Source: Caulochytrium protostelioides (taxonomy: Eukaryota; Chytridiomycota; Caulochytriomycetes; Caulochytriales; Caulochytriaceae). From it: a DNA stretch of 64,000 nt. The first letter of the stretch is position 1. Every line of letters begins with the position of its first letter. Made by a program: the position numbers and the translations under genes. Positions 38,501 through 47,200 of this stretch are shown here, piece after piece. The DNA lies in contig ML014125.1 in the NCBI GenBank assembly GCA_003615045.1, forward strand, positions 148,034-212,033, written 5' to 3'. The notes below the pieces were generated by a model. It was not told the origin of the DNA. It was given only the letters and a program-made list of their open reading frames with translations, and ran no database searches.

Positions 38501-40629
38501 GACGGGGCGGCCTGGAGGGCGGTGATGCGGGAGTCGACCATGGCGTCGGCCGCGAGGAGCGTATCGTCCGGGACGGCGGTCGAGATCAGGATCATTTCGA
38601 GATGGATCTCAGCAGTCGTGGCGGCCTCGGCATACCGGCTCTCGGAGGTATCGAGGCGGTACCAGCCCTTGGTGAACTTGTTGGCGACAAGCTCGCGGGT
38701 CGAGACATACGCTGAGCCGATGATCTCGTCGCGGAAGGTCTTGCTGTCCATGACATCGATGACGATGCCGTCGACGCGGTCGTTGTCGGCGAGCGGCGTC
38801 CCGTCCCCGCCGCCACCGCCGCTGCCTCCATCGGTGGGCCGGCCGTCCGGTGACTGCAGCCAGTCAAATTCGAATTCCTCCATCCAGAACGGGTTGCTTT
38901 CGCCGTTCACCTTCGCCGTGCGATCCTGATCCTTCCCGCAAAACAGGTTGCAGTAGAGCCCGCTGCTCTGCGTAATGGGCAGCCGTCGGGCCTCGAGGAC
39001 CTTGATGTAGATCTGGCTGGCGGCGGTCGAGTATCCCTTGCGGCGGCGGCGTTCCTCGAGGGTGAGGGCTTGGCTGCTGACGCCCGCGGCGCCGACGCCG
39101 ACGCCGCCGGCGGCGGCCGCCAGCGCCGCGGCTTGCTGGGCCGTCGTCGCCGATTTGGCCGCATGGGCCTTGACGAGCTTGATGATGAGCCGGTTGATCC
39201 AGTCAGGGTCGGCGATGGTGTTGACGAGCGTCGACAGCAGCGACGTGCCGAGCACCTCCTTGATAAAGGAGAGGATCACCGTGCTCTTGACTTCGTTCTC
39301 GGGCAGCGTGCGGCGGGCCAGCAGGTACGCGAGGTGCCGGAGATGCGAGTAGATGGCCTGGTCATCCATGTGCAGCGCGAACGAGGACATGGCGTGCGTG
39401 GCCAGGTAGTCCTGCAGGGTCTGCGCGCTGGCTTCGAACGCGCGGTACTCGCGGATATGCACGATGAGGATCTGGACGACGGGCAGCAGCGTGGACGCCG
39501 TCTCGACGCGGCCGAGGGCCTGGCCGAGCCGTAGCAGCATGTCCTGCAGCGCGCCTTCGCACGCAAGCGGGAACTCGGGGACGCCCGAGTAGTTGATGCG
39601 CGCGAACCATGAGTGCACGTAGTCGCGCACGATGAGTCCCACGAAGTGCTGCAGGGCCGCGGCCGTCTCGGGCTCGAGCGCCGACAGGTCCGGATGGTCG
39701 AGCGTCTGCAGCGCCGCGCTGTCGGTCCCGTCGAGCGGCCAGTCGGGGTCAAAGCGCTGCGCCCACCGCGCCAGCTGCTGGTGGTATGCGGTCTGCGAGT
39801 CCAGCGTGCTCGCCGGGTGGCGCAGCGCGGGGATCCCGAGACTCCACAGGTACCCGCCGACAAAGGCGAGGCCCACGAGCCCCGTCAGCAGGAACAAGCG
39901 CGGCGAGAAGAGAAAGGCCAGCAGGATGAAGGGCGACTTGTGGTTGACCGCGTTCAGCGCCCGCTGCCACGGCACCGGCAGGTGGTGCAGGTGGCCCCGC
40001 AGCGTCACCCAGTACAGCCCGACGGCGGGGACATAGCGGCTGATGAACATGACCGCGTGATACACGACGCCGTTCGTGAGAAGCGGATGCGGTGCCGCCG
40101 CGACCACGTTGACGCTGGAGGCTTCACGGGCCGACCGCGACGCTCCACTCCCCGGCGATGGCGGGGACACCACGGCGCCGTGGCGCTGGCGGAGCCGCGC
40201 GGCCCACTCGGGCGGCGGCGGCGGCGGTCGGCAACCGCCGGCGGCGGCGGGTGCGTCAGGCGCGGCGTTGGGCGACGGGATGCTGCTACCGGGCATGGCG
40301 GCGGCGCGGTCCCGCGTGCCGGGCCAGCGCGCCGTGTTCAGCAGCGCCGGGCTGCTGCTGCCGCCGGCACGCGCGGCGGCCGCGGTTCCTGGGGACCCGG
40401 CGGCCACGAGCAGCGGCGACGGCATGGGCTGCGGGGACGCGATGCCGCCGGGCATGGCGGCGCGCGCGGCGTTCGCAGCGAACCCGGCGGCGTGGCCGGC
40501 GGCGGCGCTCATCGGCGTGCCCGCCGTGGCACTCACCGGCGTGCCGGCCGAGGCACCGGCGGCCGACGGGGTCGGCGAGCCGGCTAGCGTGGCGCGCGTC
40601 GGCGTACTGGTATAGTGGACGGGCGGCAT
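35533..40629 (-). CDS. Mdm1/SNX13-type sorting nexin (PXA, C2, RGS-like, PX, Nexin-C)
   Basis: 1698 residues, single exon, start in a GCGGCCGCGATGCC context; upstream in-frame codons lack an ATG. In order: a disordered Ala/Pro/Ser N-terminus (1-180); a hydrophobic hairpin (about 232-262) that would anchor it in the ER; a PXA domain (about 290-520); a C2 domain (about 537-680; typical stretches YCNLFCGKDQDRTAKV and NPFWMEEFEFDW); an RGS-like helical domain (about 770-900, starting NVFSQPDALHQL); a coiled coil (about 1040-1090); a PX domain (about 1115-1235; FPKVDK then FPVP); and a Nexin-C domain (about 1505-1690). Mdm1/SNX13/14/25 proteins tether the ER to vacuole or lysosome and lipid droplets and handle fatty acids there. 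The C2 domain between PXA and RGS is not part of the usual yeast or animal arrangement. Confidence 0.92.
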   Translation of the reverse strand: MPPVHYTSTPTRATLAGSPTPSAAGASAGTPVSATAGTPMSAAAGHAAGFAANAARAAMPGGIASPQPMPSPLLVAAGSPGTAAAARAGGSSSPALLNTARWPGTRDRAAAMPGSSIPSPNAAPDAPAAAGGCRPPPPPPEWAARLRQRHGAVVSPPSPGSGASRSAREASSVNVVAAAPHPLLTNGVVYHAVMFISRYVPAVGLYWVTLRGHLHHLPVPWQRALNAVNHKSPFILLAFLFSPRLFLLTGLVGLAFVGGYLWSLGIPALRHPASTLDSQTAYHQQLARWAQRFDPDWPLDGTDSAALQTLDHPDLSALEPETAAALQHFVGLIVRDYVHSWFARINYSGVPEFPLACEGALQDMLLRLGQALGRVETASTLLPVVQILIVHIREYRAFEASAQTLQDYLATHAMSSFALHMDDQAIYSHLRHLAYLLARRTLPENEVKSTVILSFIKEVLGTSLLSTLVNTIADPDWINRLIIKLVKAHAAKSATTAQQAAALAAAAGGVGVGAAGVSSQALTLEERRRRKGYSTAASQIYIKVLEARRLPITQSSGLYCNLFCGKDQDRTAKVNGESNPFWMEEFEFDWLQSPDGRPTDGGSGGGGGDGTPLADNDRVDGIVIDVMDSKTFRDEIIGSAYVSTRELVANKFTKGWYRLDTSESRYAEAATTAEIHLEMILISTAVPDDTLLAADAMVDSRITALQAAPSTASPSTPAPAAAALTHGTVSRPEATASAAASTTTSASTIANRRPAVPPRAPETPAQPPLTIQNVFSQPDALHQLIAYLKPMNEHALIHMYITLDNFRQTASAPTTSHESLMTTAASILDTFFGAAPTNDVAATPTSPPPPPPPPPAGPLGQPLAGANVIRSNTAIVTLAGLVRSQLKEGHVHRDTFRKIQGKIYGLLQQRWDGFAASPFFPKPPTVAQPALPARAPAAAAHAAAPPPPPARPPPAHGADAAATPPPSKPSLQPLSLADRATALGSQARDHADTRSAADASEPDVLGSLETASALARAQETGDRQFMFTAVATLREQLMVVDSAMEEAQSSKQIKALAATKISLHTQIEQLLDLIAEAEEAELAAQQRQQAGGRVPPALHLHHVHVKVHDAGGSGFFEVPLPKDAANTSVFSRQTKVFPKADYIVQVEKADGSAQGWVITKTYQDFYQLNEQMRAVFPKVDKMAFPVPAARIPRQPHAVMAVDVAEALANELGKWINVLVTDGLLAQSPMLVDFMRPENFSQEEETDALRAIDSAAAPVSQNKMLGAFRNAGSVLRKVAVAPQKAAFMVVSGVETAAGGIAAGMQAGFTAAVGSGTPTPTLTGGTTAHPNDPYTAAALRKASTASAMADMSPSGLPSASSLGGLAATALASPAPSYAVMDATDRGSAPLGAAPMVLPYAEHGPATGGTLASPAVGSPAVGSPAASRPPDHPRGSGAGGSQGMETPRAMLASAQTSALVLAAPAGGAGGVHDAEMEAAFGPRATSATTSGLPAAANDPGRTAPAGDAPKRVLSDQETEIILECLFGAIEEVFHLSDPNQWIRQKGLHILKGLLRRNYGSAIAGALQRAVEDARSEAKARDYLTQLMTMFWPGDTWYHEVAREAAREALGASATPEQVEAMARPVRTETQMADTKLEAKQLWVYGNIPGVETVQRVVGKTNTTVGMTRLFNMLQQRDLNRHLLCCVLESLVKNIVHADDPA

Positions 40630-41098
40630 CGCGGCCGCCGGGCGAGAAAGAGAGAGAGAGAAAGAGAGGCCGAGAAGCGGAACCGACGCGATCGCGACGG
40701 CGACGGCGACCGCCCGCTTCAGCCCGCTGCCGCAGCAGCACGCAGGAAGCCAATGCAAATGCAAATGCGGTACCGCACTCGCCACTCACTACCGACTCAC
40801 GACCGACGCGACGTGACGAGGGTGGATCGGCTCGAGCGATCGCGCTGGAGTCGTCGCGCAGCGTCGTCCAACCAGGCAGATGCGGCGAGTCAGGCCACTC
40901 GGGCGGCGGCCGCCTGAGTAATCGATCGATAGGGTTCTAGGTGGCGGAATCCGCGTGGACGCGAGTCGCGTGGCGATCGGCTGATGTCCGAGGCACGGTC
41001 AGCGTATCACGGGCCGCGCGGCGGTGAGCATCGATCGCGGCTCTTCCGGGGTGGCAAGGTGGCAGAGCAAGGCGCCGTATGAAACTCGCAGTCGTCGA

Positions 41099-41129
<31 letters not shown>

Positions 41130-42084
41130 GTTGTCGTCGCGCATCTGGCAGAAGACCCTATGGATCGGTGGTGGACGTCGCGTCGCGCCACGTGCAGAAC
41201 CCTCAACAGGACCACGTGGGCGGGCCATCCCATCCGCCAATCACGACAAGTGCCACCGAGCCACGACCCGTGAAGGCCATGTCCATCGCTTCGGAAAACC
41301 CGTGACGACCCAAAGACTCCGATCCGCTTCGAAGCGCCGCGCATGGATGGCGGCAGCGCACCCTATCAGAAGGAGCAGGTGCAGGAATGGATGGATTTGT
41401 CGGACGCGTGGCCACGCCGCGTATACTGACGCTGCCCGCGACGCCCCTCGGGTCGGGTCCTGCGGGCGAGGTGTCCGCCGGCCAGGGCCAAGCCCGCCCG
41501 GGCAGGGTCGAGCCGCCAACGCGGCGGCGGCGGGCGGCGGCGGCGGCGGGCGGCGGCGGCGGCGGGCGGCGGCGGCGGCGGCGGCGGGCTCGTGGCGCGA
41601 GCGACCTCCCCGCGCCAACCATCAGGGTCTCGTGGACCACGGGCGTCGTTGTCTGCAACGTCTGCGCTTATCGTGTGTCACCGCAAGCGCAGCATCAGGT
41701 ATCAGACCCTGAAGCGGATGGATGGCCGACCACCCGCTGCTGACACGCGTGGTGGCAGGGTCGGCTGACGGCGAGACGCCTAGCGCACATGGTCTGTCGT
41801 GATGCGCGGCCGCTGTATTTCTCCGACATCACGAGCGCCACGTGGCTACTCCGCGGCCACGCCTCATGCCACGCGATCCTCTCCGACTTGCCGATCTCCA
41901 TCCGCCGGGTCATACTCTCGCATGTGATGACCTACGCTTGACGCATGCATCCTCGACGTGCGGTTGGCCTCTGTTGTTCCGATCACCGCTCTCCTGCGCC
42001 GTGGCGGTCTCGTGACCCGCCGCGATCGGCCTGCTCCTTGCTCCCCCCGCTCCCCCCGTTCTTCCGTGCGCCGCGTTCGCCAGG
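40630..42084. other. Divergent intergenic region, 1.45 kb
   Basis: Promoter region shared by the sorting nexin (minus) and lipoyl synthase (plus). It contains ATGCAA direct repeats near 40753-40768, a GTC-rich run (41096-41140) and a CGG block (41521-41588). The last 100 bases before 42085 are pyrimidine-rich, as expected of a leader. No TATA box or gene recognised. Confidence 0.5.
41521..41588. repeat. CGG triplet block with GGGC interruptions
   Basis: About 22 CGG-type triplets broken by extra G at near-regular intervals, forming repeated blocks of CGGCGGCGGCGGG. The G-rich strand could form quadruplexes. Located about 500 bases upstream of lipoyl synthase. Confidence 0.8.
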
Positions 42085-43476
42085 ATGCTGCGTGCTCAGC
42101 GCCCGCTCGCCCGTCTCTTGGCCAGCGGTCTCCGCCCCGTGCCGTCGTGGCCCCGCGCCCTGACGGCGACGCCCACCTCGCCGGCGACCGCCGCGGCGTC
42201 CTCGACCACGGCGGCCGCGACGTCCGAAGCCGCTGTTGCGGCTGCTGCCGTCGCCGCCTCCGGAGCCACCGTCGCCGCGGCGACGGCCACGAAGGCGCCG
42301 CTCGCCGCGCGTCTGGCGGAGGGCCCGTCCTTCGAAGACTTCCTGCGCGCGCCGGTGGGCGAAGCGCCAGGCGACGAGGCGGTCCGCGTCACACCGGCGC
42401 GGCGCCGCAAGCCGCGGGAGCCGATCCCGCCGTGGCTGCGCACGTCCGTGCCGATTGGCGAGAACTACGCGCGTATCAAGCGCGACCTCCGCGGCCTGGG
42501 CCTCAACACCGTCTGCGAGGAGGCGCGGTGCCCGAACCTGGGCACGTGCTGGGGTGGCAGCGAGAGCGAGACGGCGACGGCGACGATCATGCTGATGGGC
42601 GACGAGTGCACCCGCGGGTGCCGCTTCTGCTCCGTCAAGACGAACCGCGCCCCGGCGCCGCTCGATCCGACCGAGCCCGAGCATACCGCCGAGGCCATCT
42701 CGCGCTGGGGCCTCGACTACATCGTCATGACCTCGGTCGACCGCGACGACGTCGCTGACGGCGGCGCCGCTCACTTCGCCGAGACCGTCGAGCGCACGAA
42801 GGCCAAGAACAAGCACATCCTCATCGAGTGCCTCACGGGCGACTTCCGCGGCGACCTCGACGCCGTCCGCCGCGTCGCGCTGAGCGGCTTGGACGTGTAC
42901 GCGCACAACATCGAGACGACGCGCGGGCTGACGCCGTTCGTGCGCGACCGCCGCGCCACCTACGACCAGAGCCTGGCGGTGCTCGCGCACGCCAAGCAGT
43001 GCTGGAACGACCACGTGGCCGCCGGCCAGCCCATCCCCAACGCATCAGGCCGCCAGCTCATCACCAAGACGAGCATCATGCTCGGCCTCGGCGAGACGGA
43101 CGACGAGATCCTGCAGACCCTCAAGGACCTGCGCGCGATCGACGTGGACGTCGTCACCTTTGGCCAGTACATGCAGCCGACCAAGAAGCACCTGAAGGTC
43201 GACGCGTGGGTCGCGCCCGAGAAGTTCAAGGCGCTCAAGGACCTCGCCGACGGCATGGGCTTCCGCTACGTCGCCTCGGGGCCGCTCGTGCGCTCGAGCT
43301 ACCGCGCAGGCGAGTACTACATCAAGAACATGATCCAGAAGGACGCCGAAGCCACGCGCAAGCAGCAGATGCAGCGCCACATGTCCTCGAACGCAGCAGC
43401 CACTGCCGCGACGGCGGCCTCGTCCGCCTCGTCCGCCTCGTCCGCCTCGCCCCCCCTCTCGTCGACCGACGCTTAA
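42085..43476 (+). CDS. LIP5: Lipoyl synthase, mitochondrial
   Basis: 463 residues, single exon. The enzyme inserts two sulfur atoms into protein-bound octanoyl groups to make lipoyl cofactor for pyruvate and 2-oxoglutarate dehydrogenases and the glycine cleavage system, in the mitochondrion. Both iron-sulfur sites are intact: the auxiliary cluster cysteines Cys144, Cys149 and Cys155 (CxxxxCxxxxxC) and the radical-SAM cysteines Cys175, Cys179 and Cys182 (CTRGCRFC). The RSSY motif whose Ser ligates the auxiliary cluster is at 403-406. Residues 1 to about 75 are Arg/Ala/Ser/Thr-rich without acidic residues apart from one Glu, fitting a mitochondrial presequence. The C-terminal 40 residues after the core are a low-complexity Ala/Ser tail encoded partly by TCCGCCTCG repeats. 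Start at the first ATG of the frame. Confidence 0.97.
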   Translation: MLRAQRPLARLLASGLRPVPSWPRALTATPTSPATAAASSTTAAATSEAAVAAAAVAASGATVAAATATKAPLAARLAEGPSFEDFLRAPVGEAPGDEAVRVTPARRRKPREPIPPWLRTSVPIGENYARIKRDLRGLGLNTVCEEARCPNLGTCWGGSESETATATIMLMGDECTRGCRFCSVKTNRAPAPLDPTEPEHTAEAISRWGLDYIVMTSVDRDDVADGGAAHFAETVERTKAKNKHILIECLTGDFRGDLDAVRRVALSGLDVYAHNIETTRGLTPFVRDRRATYDQSLAVLAHAKQCWNDHVAAGQPIPNASGRQLITKTSIMLGLGETDDEILQTLKDLRAIDVDVVTFGQYMQPTKKHLKVDAWVAPEKFKALKDLADGMGFRYVASGPLVRSSYRAGEYYIKNMIQKDAEATRKQQMQRHMSSNAAATAATAASSASSASSASPPLSSTDA

Positions 43477-44263
43477 ATGCCACGGTGGCCCCATAAGTTT
43501 AAATCGCGGCGATGCCATGCCATGCCATGCCATGCCTCATGGTCTCGTGCCGCCCATGGTCGCGCCCTTACTATTTCTCTTTATCTTTTGTATATACCAT
43601 ATCTCGATACCCTCTCTAAACTCGGCGTGCCACCTCTGGGCTGCCGCGGCCTCGCTCGCTCCATCGGCGCTCCCTGGGAGGTGGGGCCGGGTGGGTGGCG
43701 CAGCCACGGACCGGACCCCCCAGGATCGGAGCCAAGCGCGCCGCCATGATGGGGTTGTGGCGGACTTAACGCCAGCCGCCCGCTCACCCCCGGCGATCGC
43801 GTCCTTTGACGGAACACGTGATCAGACGACTCGCGCAGCTGAGCCTGCCAACGGTCTGCGCCATCAGCATATCATACCGGCGGTCATCAACCTGCTGCTC
43901 CGGGCGCCGACCCGACCGCCGTTGCGCGCCTTCCCCACGTGGCGCCCCGTTCCCCGCGTGACCCTTGCGGACCGCCACGACCGCCAAAACCGGATTCGTG
44001 CGATCGCGGCAGCCTCCCTGAGACCGGGCGATGCCCGCCGTCGCCGTCGTCGCCGTCTCCGTGGTCCTGCTGCTGCTCCTGCTGCTCCTTGTCCTGGTCC
44101 CGCTGCGACGGCGCCGGCCTGCGCTGGCTCGTCACGGCCGCCGCCACGGCCGCCTCCGCCGCCGCGACGCGCAGCACGTCGACGCCGTCGGCGCGCTTGA
44201 CGCCATCGACGCCGCGCGCAACGGCAAGGGTCCGCCGGCGCCGGCCGCCGCCCCGTGCTGACG
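43477..44263. other. Tandem intergenic region, 0.8 kb, with a small upstream ORF
   Basis: Starts with the lipoyl synthase 3' UTR (AT-rich patch at 43570-43620, and five ATGCC repeats at about 43511-43536). It ends with the leader of the 1767-residue unknown gene, within which the 76-codon ORF at 44031 lies. Confidence 0.5.
44031..44261 (+). CDS. Small ORF encoding a membrane-anchor-like peptide (possible uORF)
   Basis: 76 residues from an ATG at 44031, with a very hydrophobic start (Val-rich then eight Leu, residues 3-24), followed by a strongly basic stretch (PLRRRRPALARHGRR). That is the layout of a signal anchor. The stop codon lies two bases before the ATG of the 1767-residue ORF, in a different frame. 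It may be an upstream ORF regulating the large gene, a real micro-membrane protein, or the first exon of the large protein with an unseen intron. Poly-Leu also arises easily from CTG-rich DNA. Confidence 0.3.
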   Translation: MPAVAVVAVSVVLLLLLLLLVLVPLRRRRPALARHGRRHGRLRRRDAQHVDAVGALDAIDAARNGKGPPAPAAAPC

Positions 44264-47200
44264 ATGCGCGCGGCCGCCTCCGCGCGCGGCCTCCACATCG
44301 ATGTGCCCGTGACCTCCCTCTGGCACCCGGCGCACCAGACCCGCATCCAGACCCTCGCGACGCTGATCTGGAACGCCTCCGTCGCGACGCTCACGGCTAC
44401 CCAGACAGGCGCCGGTGACGGTGGCGACGGCGCCGGCGGCGATCATGACGCCCGTGGCGCCGCGGCCACGGACGCTGCGGGGGGTGCCAAGCCACCGGCC
44501 GTCCCGCCGGGCGCATCGGTCCACGGTCAAGCTGACGCCGCAGCATCGTATCGGCCCGCACGGTCTCGTTCACGGCACCTCACGCCCACCACGAGCGCCC
44601 TGAAGGCCATTCTTCCCGATCTCTACCAGCAGTTCGGCGGCCATCTCGCTGCCGCCGCTGCCGCTGCTGCTGCTGAGGCCGATGCGGCGGCCGCGCCAGC
44701 CGCGACCCCGTGGTCCACGCCGGAGCACCCCGCCGCCTCGACGTATGGCGACCCTTCCACGTGGCCGCGGCCTGGCGGCGCCCGCGCGCGCCGCGACGCC
44801 GGCGTGCTGCTGCTACACGGCATGCAGTACTCGCTCGCCCTGCTCGCGGCCATGCGCCAGGCCGCGGGCGCGGCCGCCGGCCACGATCTCGCGCAGCACC
44901 ACCACCGCCTGCTGCTGGTCTGCTTTCTGCTCTTTGCCCGGCTTGTCCGCCATCTCGGGCCCGGCGCGCTGCTCGCCGTGGCCCAGCACTGGCAGCACCC
45001 GGGAGACCCAGCGGTCGACCCCGCGGGCCCCTTGTCCGTGGGCGCGACGGCGATGCCGGACGTGCTGGCCAACACGCTCGCGCAGCTGCTGCTCCCGACG
45101 CCGGCGCTGCGGCAGCGGCCGCACGTGAGTGCCGTCCTCGACTGGCACGTGGCGGCCCTGCAGCGCGGTTGGCTTGCTTCCATGGCGCCGTGGCCGCGCC
45201 GCAGTCCCGGCGATCCGCGCGCCGACCGCGTCACGCGGCTCCTGCGCATCGCGCTCGTCGACCGCTTCCTCCGCCGCTGGATCCGCATCTTGACCGCCGA
45301 CGCCGCGCCGCCCGCGCTCCCGTACCTCGCTCGGCTACCGCACGACCACCGCCGCGTCGTCCTCCATGCCCTCGTGCGCTTCATGGCCTTCGTGCCTGTC
45401 TGCCCTGAGCGCGACGACGCCGCCGCTCGGGCGCCGATCAATGGCTCGATGGCCGCGCGGCCGCCGCAGGTGCTGCGCCACATCCGCATGCTGCGCTCCC
45501 CGCTCCAACTCATCCGGCAGCTTGTCCAGGTCGTGTTGACCCTCGCGCACCAGCACGACGCCGCCGCCGCCGAGATACTCGCGACCCTCGACGCCATGGG
45601 CCGCGCCCTGCTCGGCACCGGCACCGCCGCCGCCGCCGCTGCGCCGTCAAGCCCCGCGACCCCCGATCGCCGCGGCGCCCGTGGCGCCCTCGGACTCGCG
45701 GCGTCCGTCATCCATCTTGACCCGTGGGACGCTGCGGCGTCCGTAGCGCCATCGCTGTCGCTGTCGCGATCGCCATCGTCGCCATCGCGTCCGCCACCGC
45801 CGCCGCCGCCGCCGCCGCGAGCTCTCGCTCACACGACGGGCGCCCTACTCGTCGCCCTGACTGTGGCGATCGCGCCGGCCGACCGCTCCCGTCACGCCGT
45901 GCAGGAGCCCGACCTGGCGCCGCTGCAGCGCTGGGTCCGTGCGCTCGCGGCGCCCGAGGCCGCTGCCCCACGGACCGATCGGCTCAGCGGATCGGACCGC
46001 CGCGCCGTCGCGGCCTGGGCACTGCACCTCGTCACGAGCCTGCGCCACGCCGAACCCACGTGGCCGGCATGGACCCGGTTCTTTCAAACGATGCACCGCG
46101 ACGACGACATCGGCGACGCGACCGATGCGCCGCGGCTGCGGTGGCGTCCGATCTTGGCTCAGTCCACGATCCAAGCGCTGCTCGTGCCGCCAGAGCCGAC
46201 GGCGCCCCTCTTCCTCTTGACCACCATCGCCTGGTGGCTCATGCGGGTGCCGCCACCGCGGTGCCCCCCTCCGCCGATCAGGCGTCATGGAGGCAGCCAC
46301 GCCGACGCCGACGCCGATGCCGATGCCGACGTCGACGTCGACGCTGGTGCCGACGACGCCGCGACGGACGGCACCTCGCGCGAGCTCTATGCGTGCGTGC
46401 TGGCGCTGCTCGCCTCGCCGCGGCAAGACGTCGTCGACCTGGCTGCCCGCGCGCTCGCCCGGGCGGACGCCGGCCACGCGCCATCCGGCACTCGGGGTCC
46501 GGCGGCCGCGTCGGCGCCGCATCCGTACGACGGCTTGCGCCGGGCGCTGCAGCGTGAGCTGCGCCACGTGGCCAGCGATGGCCCCGCCCATGCGACGGTG
46601 ACGGCGGCGACGGCGCCACGGCGCACGCGGGACGCGCGGCTCGGGCTCTGCCAATGGACAGCGGCGCTCACGTGGTGGGTCGTCGCCGCCCGCGCGCCGC
46701 CGCGCGATCTTCTCCTCGAGCATGCTTCTGCCCGTGACGACGCGTCGCTCGTCGAAACGCCACTCACCGCTATGTTGCTGGAGCCGCAGCGCGGGTCGAC
46801 CCCCACCTCGGTGGCCCGCGCGGCGGCGCCGCCGTCCCCGTGGGCGATGGCATGGTGCGCATCCTTCGGCCGATGGCTCAACGCCGCGATGCTGGCGCAG
46901 ACGCAGACGCTCGCGTGGAAGATCGCCTCGCGCGACCCGCGGCTCCCGGGGGCCATGACCGCCGTCGCGCTGCTCGCCGACGTGCTAATCGTCTTTCTCG
47001 ATACCCTCCGCGCACTGCATCTTGTGCTGCCGGTCGCGGCACCCGCCGCCGTCGCTTCGCCCACCGCGACCGCGACCGCGGTTGTGGTCGTGGCGTACCC
47101 GCTCATCGACCGCGCCTTGCTCGCCGCCGTGCTGCCCGCGATGGCGCAGCTCCGCTGGGGCCCCAGCGACACGCTCCGTCTCGCCGTCGCCGCCGCCGCC

